NCBI GenBank assembly: GCA_032718475.1
Contig: JAUCBJ010001978.1
Span: 1 to 64,000 of the forward strand
Reading direction: 5' to 3'
Length of the DNA: 64,000 nucleotides
Source of the DNA: Nemertoderma westbladi
Lineage: Eukaryota; Xenacoelomorpha; Nemertodermatida; Nemertodermatidae
Shown here one piece after another: positions 20,652 through 32,399 of the stretch (positions are counted from its first letter, which is position 1; each line of letters starts with the position of its first letter). The notes under the pieces were generated by a model, which saw nothing but the letters and a program-made list of their open reading frames with translations, was not told the DNA's origin and made no database searches. Both the position numbers and the translations under genes were made by a program.

Positions 20652-21930
20652 TTGAGTGGAATTAAGAGAAACGGAGATGAGTGTAATATAATCCTATTAT
20701 GTTAAAATTAAAATTTTTCCTTCTAAAACCATAACAATAACTATTTACACCAATTTGTTAAAAGTAGCACGTTTCAGCGTAAAGACCCGAGTAAATTGAT
20801 GTACCGAGCGAGCGCAGAGAGGTCTTTCATATTACATTTCCGAGTAGTGCCCTTTTCGTAGAATTATGTATGTAATTTTGGTTCATTATGTAAACTTATA
20901 ATACTTATTAAGCCTAATAATAGGTTCGATCCCCGAATGCGGGCCAGGTTGGTTTTTGGCACGAGCTTTGAAGGGTGCATCTCTGCCTTGCAACCTTAAA
21001 TTGTCTCTCATTAACGAGCACTATTTTTCTCTGGGGGAGTACGTATGCACTTATGAACTTAACATCATGGCATAAGCGAGTATAATGAAGTAAGCAAAAC
21101 ATGTTTTTCTGTGAGGAGCAGGCACTAGGTGTATTTTTCGACCTTGTGTAAGAATTTGGCTCATTATATTTTATCGAATAGGCCTAAGCCTTAAATAAGT
21201 CGTGTATGATTTTCGTAGACATATGAATAGTAAAAAATAAATTAACCCTTCTGACTGATCAATTACATTATTATAATTATGTTACAACCTATTACGTATT
21301 CATGGCAGGACGTTATATTTCACACATCAGTTAAACACACATCTTAATCGTTATTTTTTAAATTACAAGTAGCAGAATTTGAAGAGGATGGAGAGTGATT
21401 ACCTACTGAACGAACCTACACTGACACACTGCACAGGGAATAATTAAGTTTCTAACTAATTCCCAATGTCCTTGACAAGTTCTCGAGACAGCAACCTTGG
21501 CACACCATTGAGCAAGAGGAAGAATGCAAATAGGAAACATATAATTTTAACCGTGAATTTAATGAGTCATCTCTTAAAAACAAGGTTGTGTAACATGAAC
21601 AGTAGTAACACGAACAGACCGGTCTGGTAGTAATTATTATTCGATGTTTGGGTAAATTAATGTTTTCATATTAATATAATTGTCGTTAGGGTTAGGCACA
21701 GCTGGCCGGAACTCACCGGTGCGTGAGCGGTAAACTGTTGCGGTAACTGGTCGTCTTTGTGTTAGTTCACAGTTACTTCAACAGTCTATAGCTATAGACA
21801 AGCACTATATTAACATTATTTCAATGGGCTGAGGTAAACCGCGCGGAGTATCTCACAACTACATGTTGGGTCCTTCACAGTCAACAGTAATCAAAAAATT
21901 AATTTACCACTCAGACACAGCAGGCTTAAA
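20652..21930. other. Non-coding spacer with box-B-like motif
   Basis: Mostly AT-rich. GGTTCGATCC at 20923-20932 is a perfect RNA polymerase III box B core, but no convincing box A precedes it, so at most this is a SINE relic. The open frame at 20914-21102 overlaps it and is not supported. Confidence 0.4.
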
Positions 21931-22711
21931 GCTGGCACGCAGCAAACATGGCCCCCGAGAAAGCTTCCCCCGCGTCCAATCTTCGCCCTCAAAATGAGCA
22001 ACTATCGCCTCGCGGAAACCTTCGCCCGCAGGCATCCTTCACCTAATAAACAATTATTATTTTGGTTAGAAAAAGCCCTCTCAGTAACCTGTTCCTTTCC
22101 CTCAATTAGTAACACCATCGTTTATTGATTTGATTAGAAAAAGCCGTTTCAGTAACCTGCTCCTTTCCCTCAATTTGTAACTAAAATGGTTACTAACACA
22201 AATCTAATTGGGCGAAGATTGCCTTGCGGGCGAAGGTTGTACGCGGGCGAAGATTGCACCCAACCCTTAAAGCTGGGTCGTTCACACCCAATGGTGTACC
22301 CCTGACCCTGCAGGGTTGGGTACAATCTTCGCCCGCGTCCAACCTTCGCCCGGGGAACCTTCGTCCGCAAGGCAATCTTTGCCCGCGAGCATCCTTCACC
22401 CAATAAGATTTGTATTAGTAACCATTTTAGTTACAAACTGAGGGAAAGGAGCACGTTACAGAGACGGGTTTTTCAAACCAAAACAATAAACGATGTTGTT
22501 ACCAATTGATGGATAGGAGCAGGTTACAGTAACGGCTTTTTCTAACCAAAACAATATTGATTAGTGGGCGAAGGTTGCTCGCGGGTGAAAATAGCCTGCG
22601 GGCGAAGGTTTCAGCCGGGAGTTAGTTGCTCATTTTGAGGTCGAAGATTGCACCGGGCGAAGATTGGACGCGGGCGAATCTTTATCACGGGCGATGTTTG
22701 CTGCGTACAGC
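21931..22711. mobile_element. ~780-bp foldback element
   Basis: Two arms in opposite orientation meet at about 22290. The outer ends contain ACGCAGCAAACAT (left) and its complement ATGTTTGCTGCGT (right). Further in, both arms carry a TTTGGTTAGAAAAAGCC-type segment, a CAGTAACCTGCTCCTTTCC-type segment and repeated GGGCGAAGRTTG motifs. The innermost arms (22235-22267 and about 22312-22346) pair closely around a ~45-base loop. Short open frames inside are by-products of the palindrome. It resembles foldback or MITE-type DNA elements; target duplications were not resolved. Confidence 0.8.
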
Positions 22712-23054
22712 CCTGCAGTACACCGCGCGTTGAACCGTTCCGTTGAATATGATAGTGTGGAAATACCTTTTAATAGGCCTAGTTAGAATTATCAATTAAA
22801 TGTTCACTAAATACAGTATTTTAACATACTCTTTCACAACTGTATTGCGCTGCAGTACCGGGTATGTCTGTATATAAATAATGCATGAACACCGAACGAA
22901 TATTAGTTAGTACCAGGACGGTTTAGCCAGATTTAATAAATCAATAAATGACAGGTGCATGTAATAAAGTGAATGTGGTTAATAAATAAAAACTACAGTA
23001 TAGGTGAATTGAATTGGTTTACTTTGCGAGAATATCGTGAGGTATGAAAGAGAC
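22712..23054. other. Non-coding spacer before the 14-bp satellite
   Basis: No gene seen. A TAGGCCTA octamer lies at 22774-22781. Confidence 0.5.
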
Positions 23055-26000
23055 GACAAGGGAGTCCCAACAAGGGAGTTACAACAAGGGAGTCCCAACA
23101 AGGGAATCCCAACAAGGGAGTCCCAACAAGAGAGTCCCAACAAGGGAGTCCCAACAGAGAGTCCCAACAAGGGAGTCCCAACAAGGGAGTCCCAACAAGG
23201 GAGTCCCAACAGAGAGTCCCAACAAGGGAGTCCCAACAAGGGAGTCCCAACAAGGGAGTCCCAACAGAGAGTTCCCAGGGAGTCCTAAGGGAGTCCCAAC
23301 AGGAGTCGCAACAAGGGAGTCCCAACAAGGGATCCCAACAAGGGAGTCCAAACAAGGGAGTCCCAACAAGGGAGTCCCAACAGAGAGTCCCAACAAGGGA
23401 GTCCCAACAAGGGAGTCCCAACAAGGGAGTCCTAACAGAGAGTTCCTGCAACGGAGTCCTAACAGAGAGTCCCAACAAGGGAGTTCCAACAAGGGAGTCC
23501 CAACAAGGGTGTCCCAACAAGGGAGTCCAAACAGAGAGTCCCACCAAGGGAGTCCCAACAAGGGAGTCACAACAAGGGAGTCCCAACAAGGGAGTCCCAA
23601 CAAGGGAGTCCCAACAAGGGAGTCCCAACAAGGAAGTCCCAACAAGGGAGTCCCAACAAGGGAGTCCCAACAAGGGAGTCCAAACAGAGAGTCACAACAA
23701 GGGAGTCCCAACAAGGGAGTCCCAACAAGGGAGTCTCAACAAGGGAGTCCCAACAGAGAGTCCCAACAAGGGAGTCACAACAAGGGAGTCCTAACAAGGG
23801 AGTCCCAACAAGGGAGTCCCAACAAGGGAGTCCCAACAAGGGAGTCACAACAAGGGAGTCCCAACAAGGGAGTCCCAACAAGGGAGTCCCAACAGAGAGT
23901 CCCAACAAGGGAGTCCCAACAGAGAGTCCCAACAAGGGAGTCCCAACAAGGGAGTCCCAACAAGGGAGTCCAAACAGAGAGTTCCAACAAGGGAGTCACA
24001 ATAAGGGAGTCCCAACAGAGAGTCGCAACAAGGGAGTCCCAACAAGGGAATCCCAACAAGGGAGTCCAAACAAGGGAGTCCCAACAAGGGAGTCCCAACA
24101 GAGAGTCCCAACAAGGGAGTCCCAACAAGGGAGTCCCAACAAGGGAGTCCTAACAGAGAGTTCCTTCAAGGGAGTCCTAACAGAGCGTCCCAACAAGGGA
24201 GTTCCAACAAGGGAGTCCCAACAAGGGTGTCCCAACAAGGGAGTCCAAACAGAGAGTCCCACCAAGGGAGTCCCAACAAGGGAGTCCCAACAGAGAGTGC
24301 CAACAAGGGAGTCCCAACAAGGGAGTCCCAACAGAGAGTCCCAACAAGGGAGTCCCAACAGAGAGTCCCAACAAGGGAGTCCCAACAAGGGAGTCCCAAC
24401 AAGGGAGTCCCAACAAGGGAGTCCCAACAAGGGAGTCGCAACAAGAGAGTCCCAAAAAGGGAGTCCCAACTAGGGAGTCCAAACAAGGGAGTCCCAACAA
24501 GGGAGTCCCAACAGAGAGTCCCAACAAGGGAGTCCCAACAAGGGAGTCCCAACAGAGAGTCCCAACAAGGGAATCCCAACAAGGGAGTCCCAACATGGGA
24601 GTCCCAACAAGGGAGTCCCATCAAGGGAGTCCCAACAAGGGAGTCCCAAAAAGGGAGTCCCAACAGAGAGTTCCAACAAGGGAGTCCCAACAAGGGAGTC
24701 CCAACAAGGGAGTCCCAACAAGGGAGTCCCAACAAGGGAATCCCAACAAGGGAGTCCCAACAGAGAGTCGCAACAAGGGAGTCCCAACAAGGGAATCCCA
24801 ACAAGGGAGTCCAAACAAGGGAGTCCCAACAAGGGAGTCCCAACAGAGAGTCCCAACAAGGGAGTCCCAACAAGGGAGTCCTAACAGAGAGTTCCTTCAA
24901 GGGAGTCCTAACAGAGAGTCCCAACAAGGGAGTTCCAACAAAGGAGTCCCAACAAGGGTGTCCCAACAAGGGAGTCCAAACAGAGAGTCCCACCAAGGGA
25001 GTCCCAACAAGGGAGTCCCAACAGAGAGTCCCAACAAGGGAGTCCCAACAAGGGAGTCCCAACAGAGAGTCCCAACAAGGGAGTCCCAACAGAGAGTCAC
25101 AACAAGGGAGTCCCAACAAGGGAGTCCCAACAAGGGAGTCCCAACAAGGGAGTCCCAACAAGGGAGTCCCAACAAGGGAGTCCAAACAGAGAGTCACAAC
25201 AAGGGAGTCCCAACAAGGGAGTCCCAACAAGGGAGTCTCAACAAGGGAGTCCCAACAGAGAGTCCCAACAAGGGAGTCACAACAAGGGAGTCCTAACAAG
25301 GGAGTCCCAACAAGGGAGTCCCAACAAGGGAGTCCCAACAAGGGAGTCCCAACAAGGGAGTCACAACAAGGGAGTCCCAACAAGGGAGTCCCAACAAGGG
25401 AGTCCCAACAGAGAGTCCCAACAAGGGAGTCCCAACAGAGAGTCCCAACAAGGGAGTCCCAACAAGGGAGTCCCAACAAGGGAGTCCAAACAGAGAGTTC
25501 CAACAAGGGAGTCACAATAAGGGAGTCCCAACAGAGAGTCGCAACAAGGGAGTCCCAACAAGGGAATCCCAACAAGGGAGTCCAAACAAGGGAGTCCCAA
25601 CAAGGGAGTCCCAACAGAGAGTCCCAACAAGGGAGTCCCAACAAGGGAGTCCCAACAAGGGAGTCCTAACAGAGAGTTCCTTCAAGGGAGTCCTAACAGA
25701 GCGTCCCAACAAGGGAGTTCCAACAAGGGAGTCCCAACAAGGGTGTCCCAACAAGGGAGTCCAAACAGAGAGTCCCACCAAGGGAGTCCCAACAAGGGAG
25801 TCCCAAAAGAGAGTGCCAACAAGGGAGTCCCAACAAGGGAGTCCCAACAGAGAGTCCCAACAAGGGAGTCCCAACAGAGAGTCCCAACAAGGGAGTCCCA
25901 ACAAGGGAGTCCCAACAAGGGAGTCCCAACAAGGGAGTCCCAACAAGGGAGTCGCAACAAGGGAGTCCCAACAAGGGAGTCCCTACTAGGGAGTCCAAAC

Positions 26001-26938
26001 AAGGGAGTCCCAACAAGGGAGTCCCAACAAGGGAGTCCCAACAGAGAGTCCCAACAAGGGAATCCCAACAAGGGAGTCCCAACAAGGGAGTCCCAACAAG
26101 GGAGTCCCAACAAGGGAATCCCAACAAGGGAGTCCCAACAGAGAGTCGCAACAAGGGAGTCCCAACAAGGGAATCCCAACAAGGGAGTCCCAACAAGGGA
26201 GTCCCAACAGAGAGTCCCAACAAGGGAGTCCCAACAAGGGAGTCCTAACAGAGAGTTCCTTCAAGGGAGTCCTAACAGAGAGTCCCAACAAGGGAGTTCC
26301 AACAAAGGAGTCCCAACAAGGGTGTCCCAACAAGGGAGTCCAAACAGAGAGTCCCACCAAGGGAGTCCCAACAAGGGAGTCCCAACAGAGAGTCCCAACA
26401 AGGGAGTCCCAACAAGGGAGTCCCAACAGAGAGTCCCAGCAAGGGAGTCCCAACAGAGAGTCACAACAAGGGAGTCCCAACAAGGGAGTCCCAACAAGGG
26501 AGTCCCAACAAGGGAGTCCCAACAAGGGAGTCGCAACAAGGTAGTCCCAACAAGGGAGTCCCAACTAGGGAGTCCCAACAAGGGAGTCCTAACAAGGGAG
26601 TCCCAACTAGAGAGTCCTAACAAGGGAGTCACAACAAGGGAGTCCCAACAAGGGAGTCCTAACAGAGAGTTCCTTCAAGGGAGTCCCAACAGAGAGTTCC
26701 TTCAACGGAGTCCCAACAGAGAGTCCCAACAAGGGAGTCCCAACAAGGGAATCCCAACAAGAGAGTCCAAACAAGGGAGTCCCAACAAGGGAGTCAACAA
26801 CAAGGGAGTCCCAACAAGGGAGTCCAAACAAGGGAGTCCCAACAAGGGAGTCCCGACAGAGAGTCCCAACAAGGGAGTCCCAACAAGGGAGTCCCAACAG
26901 AGAGTCCCAACAAGGGAATCCCAACAAGGGAGTCCCAA

Positions 26939-27479
26939 TGTTAGCTTATTCAATTCCGCTAACACCCCACAAAGTAAGCCGTTAAGCAATATTGGGGGCC
27001 ACGAGGTTGATTACCCAACAACTCGTGTCACCCCAACAAAGTGGGAAGGAGAAACACACAATAGGGGTCAGGGGCCATACCCCTGACAGAGAGAGCAAGG
27101 GCGAAGGGAAGCACTTCAGAGGGGGGCAAAGGGTGACAAGTAGGATATTAGCCAATAGGGGGGAAGCATCGACTGGGTACAGTAACAACGGCCAAACCGT
27201 GCAATATATATTACCGGTCGATGCAACATTCATTCAGTTTACTCAGTCAGTTCAGTAGCGTGGAACGGTGACTTCTATCACCGTCCGCTACCGCCATCAC
27301 ATGTAATACTTATCTACCGGTAACCGTATCATCCATTCAACTGTGCTATATCAACTATATTATACCTTTATACATATTACCGAACATCAGAACTCTTAAC
27401 GAACCTTTTCATATACACGGCGGGGACGCGTAGATAGAAAACCCAAACGGATAAATCGGGATCCGTAGATCCCGTCACA
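26939..27479 (+). mobile_element. Solo LTR, copy 1
   Basis: This 541-bp sequence runs from TGTTAGCTTATTCAATTCC to CCCGTCACA and is flanked on both sides by CCCAA, the target duplication. It is clearly related to the LTRs at 12570 and 19024 (same start, same end, shared CGGCGGGGACGCGTA and CAATAGGGGTCAGGGGCCA stretches) but differs at many sites, so it belongs to a sister subfamily. Loss of the interior by LTR-LTR recombination is the usual origin. Confidence 0.95.
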
Positions 27480-30366
27480 CCCAACAAGGGAGTCCCAACA
27501 AGGGAGTCCCAACAAGGGAGTTCAACAAGGGAGTCCCAACAAGGGAGTCCCAACAAGGGAGTCCCAACAGAGAGTTCCAACAAGGGAGTCCCAACAAGGG
27601 AGTCACAACAAGGGAGTCCCAACAAGGGAGTTCTAACAGAGAGTTCCAACAAGGGAGTCCCAACAAGGGAGTCCCAACAAGGGAGTCCCAACAGAGAGTC
27701 CCAACAAGGGAGTCCCAACAGAGAGTCCCAACAAGGGAATCCCAACAAGGGAGTCCCAACAAGGGAGTCCCAACAAGGGAGTCCCAACAAGGGAGTCCCA
27801 ACAAGGGAGTTGCAACAAGGGAGTCCCAACAAGGGAGTCCCAACTAGGGAGTCCCAACAAGGGAGTCCCAAGAAGGGAGTCCCAACTAGGGAGTCCCAAC
27901 AATGGAGTCCCAACAAGGGAGTCCCAACATAGAGTCCCAACAAGGGAGTCCCAACAAGGCAGTCACAATAAGGGAGTCCCAACAGAGAGTCCCAACAAGG
28001 GAGTCCCAACAAGGGAGTCCCAACAGAGAGTCCCAACAAGGGAGTCCCAACAGAGAGTCCCAACAAGCGAGTCCCAACAAGGGAGTCCCAACAGAGATTC
28101 CCAACAAGGGAGTCCCAACAAGGGAGTCCCAACAAGGGAGTTCCAACAAGGGAGTCCCAACAAGGGAGTCCCAACAGAGAGTTCCAACAAGGGAGTCCCA
28201 ACAAGGGAGTCACAACAAGGGAGTCCCAACAAGGGAGTCCTAACAGAGAGTTCCTTCAAGGGAGTCCTAACAGAGAGTCCCAACAAGGGAGTTCCAACAA
28301 AGGAGTCCCAACAAGGGTGTCCCAACAAGGGAGTCCAAACAGAGAGTCCCACCAAGGGAGTCCCAACAAGGGAGTCCCAACAGAGAGTCCCAACAAGGGA
28401 GTCCCAACAAGGGAGTCCCAACAGAGAGTCCCAACAAGGGAGACCCAACAGAGAGTCACAACAAGGGAGTCCCAACAAGAGAGTCCCAACAAGGGAGTCC
28501 CAACAAGGGAGTCCCAACAAGGGAGTCCCAACAAGGGAGTCCAAACAGAGAGTCACAACAAGGGAGTCCCAACAAGGGAGTCCCAACAAGGGAGTCTCAA
28601 CAAGGGAGTCCCAACAGAGAGTCCCAACAAGGGAGTCACAACAAGGGAGTCCTAACAAGGGAGTCCCAACAAGGGAGTCCCAACAAGGGAGTCCCAACAA
28701 GGGAATCCCAACAAGGGAGTCACAACAAGGGAGTCCCAACAAGGGAGTCCCAACAAGGGAGTCCCAACAGAGAGTCCCAACAAGGGAGTCCCAACAGAGA
28801 GTCCCAACAAGGGAGTCCCAACAAGGGAGTCCCAACAAGGGAGTCCAAACAGAGAGTTCCAACAAGGGAGTCACAATAAGGGAGTCCCAACAGAGAGTCG
28901 CAACAAGGGAGTCCCAACAAGGGAATCCCAACAAGGGAGTCCAAACAAGGGAGTCCCAACAAGGGAGTCCCAACAGAGAGTCCCAACAAGGGAGTCCCAA
29001 CAAGGGAGTCCCAACAAGGGAGTCCTAACAGAGAGTTCCTTCAAGGGAGTCCTAACAGAGCGTCCCAACAAGGGAGTTCCAACAAGGGAGTCCCAACAAG
29101 GGTGTCCCAACAAGGGAGTCCAAACAGAGAGTCCCACCAAGGGAGTCCCAACAAGGGAGTCCCAAAAGAGAGTGCCAACAAGGGAGTCCCAACAAGGGAG
29201 TCCCAACAGAGAGTCCCAACAAGGGAGTCCCAACAGAGAGTCCCAACAAGGGAGTCCCAACAAGGGAGTCCCAACAAGGGAGTCCCAACAAGGGAGTCCC
29301 AACAAGGGAGTCGCAACAAGGGAGTCCCAACAAGGGAGTCCCAACTAGGGAGTCCAAACAAGGGAGTCCCAACAAGGGAGTCCCAACAGAGAGTCCCAAC
29401 AAGGGAGTCCCAACAAGGGAGTCCCAACAGAGAGTCCCAACAAGGGAATCCCAACAAGGGAGTCCCAACATGGGAGTCCCAACAAGGGAGTCCCATCAAG
29501 GGAGTCCCAACAAGGGAGTCCCAACAAGGGAGTCCCAACAAGGGAATCCCAACAAGGGAGTCCCAACAGAGAGTCGCAACAAGGGAGTCCCAACAAGGGA
29601 ATCCCAACAAGGGAGTCCCAACAAGGGAGTCCCAACAGAGAGTCCCAACAAGGGAGTCCCAACAAGGGAGTCCTAACAGAGAGTTCCTTCAAGGGAGTCC
29701 TAACAGAGAGTCCCAACAAGGGAGTTCCAACAAAGGAGTCCCAACAAGGGTGTCCCAACAAGGGAGTCCAAACAGAGAGTCCCACCAAGGGAGTCCCAAC
29801 AAGGGAGTCCCAACAGAGAGTCCCAACAAGGGAGTCCCAACAAGGGAGTCCCAACAGAGAGTCCCAGCAAGGGAGTCCCAACAGAGAGTCACAACAAGGG
29901 AGTCCCAACAAGGGAGTCCCAACAAGGGAGTCCCAACAAGGGAGTCCCAACAAGGGAGTCGCAACAAGGTAGTCCCAACAAGGGAGTCCCAACTAGGGAG
30001 TCCCAACAAGGGAGTCCTAACAAGGGAGTCCCAACTAGAGAGTCCTAACAAGGGAGTCACAACAAGGGAGTCCCAACAAGGGAGTCCTAACAGAGAGTTC
30101 CTTCAAGGGAGTCCCAACAGAGAGTTCCTTCAACGGAGTCCCAACAGAGAGTCCCAACAAGGGAGTCCCAACAAGGGAATCCCAACAAGAGAGTCCAAAC
30201 AAGGGAGTCCCAACAAGGGAGTCAACAACAAGGGAGTCCCAACAAGGGAGTCCAAACAAGGGAGTCCCAACAAGGGAGTCCCGACAGAGAGTCCCAACAA
30301 GGGAGTCCCAACAAGGGAGTCCCAACAGAGAGTCCCAACAAGGGAATCCCAACAAGGGAGTCCCAA

Positions 30367-30912
30367 TGTTAGCTTATTCAATTCCGCTAACACCCCACAA
30401 AGTAAGCCGTTAAGCAATATTGGGGGCCACGAGGTTGATTACCCAACAACTCGTGTCACCCCAACAAAGTGGGAAGGAGAAACACACAATAGGGGTCAGG
30501 GGCCATACCCCTGACAGAGAGAGAATAGCAAGGGCGAAGGGAAGCACTTCAGAGGGGGGCAAAGGGTGACAAGTAGGATATTAGCCAATAGGGGGGAAGC
30601 ATCGACTGGGTACAGTAACAACGGCCAAACCGTGCAATATATATTACCGGTCGATGCAACATTCATTCAGTTTACTCAGTCAGTTCAGTAGCGTGGAACG
30701 GTGACTTCTATCACCGTCCGCTACCGCCATCACATGTAATACTTATCTACCGGTAACCGTATCATCCATTCAACTGTGCTATATCAACTATATTATACCT
30801 TTATACATATTACCGAACATCAGAACTCTTAACGAACCTTTTCATATACACGGCGGGGACGCGTAGATAGAAAACCCAAACGGATAAATCGGGATCCGTA
30901 GATCCCGTCACA
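30367..30912 (+). mobile_element. Solo LTR, copy 2
   Basis: 546 bp, apparently identical to copy 1 except for an extra AATAG-type 5-bp insertion after GAGAGAG. It carries the same flanking CCCAA, consistent with duplication of the surrounding satellite block and not with a second insertion. Confidence 0.95.
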
Positions 30913-32399
30913 CCCAACAAGGGAGTCCCAACAAGGGAGTCCCAACAAGGGAGTTCAACAAGGGAGTCCCAACAAGGGAGTCCCAACAAGGGAGTCCCAA
31001 CAGAGAGTTCCAACAAGGGAGTCCCAACAAGGGAGTCACAACAAGGGAGTCCCAACAAGGGAGTTCTAACAGAGAGTTCCAACAAGGGAGTCCCAACAAG
31101 GGAGTCCCAACAAGGGAGTCCCAACAGAGAGTCCCAACAAGGGAGTCCCAACAGAGAGTCCCAACAAGGGAATCCCAACAAGGGAGTCCCAACAAGGGAG
31201 TCCCAACAAGGGAGTCCCAACAAGGGAGTCCCAACAAGGGAGTTGCAACAAGGGAGTCCCAACAAGGGAGTCCCAACTAGGGAGTCCCAACAAGGGAGTC
31301 CCAAGAAGGGAGTCCCAACTAGGGAGTCCCAACAATGGAGTCCCAACAAGGGAGTCCCAACATAGAGTCCCAACAAGGGAGTCCCAACAAGGGAGTCACA
31401 ATAAGGGAGTCCCAACAGAGAGTCCCAACAAGGGAGTCCCAACAAGGGAGTCCCAACAGAGAGTCCCAACAAGGGAGTCCCAACAGAGAGTCCCAACAAG
31501 CGAGTCCCAACAAGGGAGTCCCAACAGAGATTCCCAACAAGGGAGTCCCAACAAGGGAGTCCCAACAAGGGAGTTCCAACAAGGGAGTCCCAACAAGGGA
31601 GTCCCAACAGAGAGTTCCAACAAGGGAGTCCCAACAAGGGAGTCACAACAAGGGAGTCCCAACAAGAGAGTCCCAACAGAGAGTTCCTTCAAGGGAGTCC
31701 TAACAGAGAGTCCCAACAAGGGAGTCCCAACAAGGGAGTCCCAACAAGGGAGTCCCAACAAGGGAGTCCCAACAAGGGAGTCACAATAAGGGAGTCCCAT
31801 CAAGGGAATCCCAACAGAGAGTTCCTTCAAGGGAGTCCCTATAGAGAGTCCCAACACGGGAGTCCCAACAAGGGAATCCCAACAAGGGAGTCCAAACAAG
31901 GGAGTCCCAACAGAGAGTCCCAACAAGGGAGTCCCAACAAGGGAGTCCCAACAAGGGAGTCCCAACAAGGGAGACCAAACAAGGGAGTCCCAACAAGGGA
32001 GTTCCAACAAGGGAGTCCCAACAAGGGAGTCCCAACAGAGAGTTCCAACAAGGGAGTCCCAACAAGGGAGTCACAACAAGGGAGTCCCAACAAGAGAGTC
32101 CCAACAGAGAGTTCCTTCAAGGGAGTCCTAACAGAGAGTCCCAACAAGGGAGTCCCAACAAGGGAGTCCCTACAAGGGAGTCCCAACAAGGGAGTCCCAA
32201 CAAGGGAGTCACAATAAGGGAGTCCCAACAAGGGAATCCCAACAGAGAGTTCCTTCAAGGGAGTCCCTATAGAGAGTCCCAACACGGGAGTCCCAACAAG
32301 GGAATCCCAACAAGGGAGTCCAAACAAGGGAGTCCCAACAGAGAGTCCCAACAAGGGAGTCCCAACAAGGGAGTCCCAACAAGGGAGTCCCAACAAGGG

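Larger units (their letters stand above)
24850..31680. repeat. ~3.4-kb tandem duplication inside the 14-bp satellite
   Basis: Variant patterns in about 24.85-28.2 kb recur in about 28.2-31.68 kb at an offset of 3359 bp left of the solo LTR (for example 25743 and 29102) and 3433 bp right of it (27475 and 30908). The solo LTR lies within the unit and was copied with it. Edges are approximate. Confidence 0.85.

Noticed and set aside
20923-20932. Perfect box B core as a tRNA gene
   Set aside because: No box A at the right distance and no cloverleaf could be drawn; kept only as a possible SINE relic.
22170-22406. Small open frames on both strands in the foldback
   Set aside because: Mirror images of one another caused by the palindrome.
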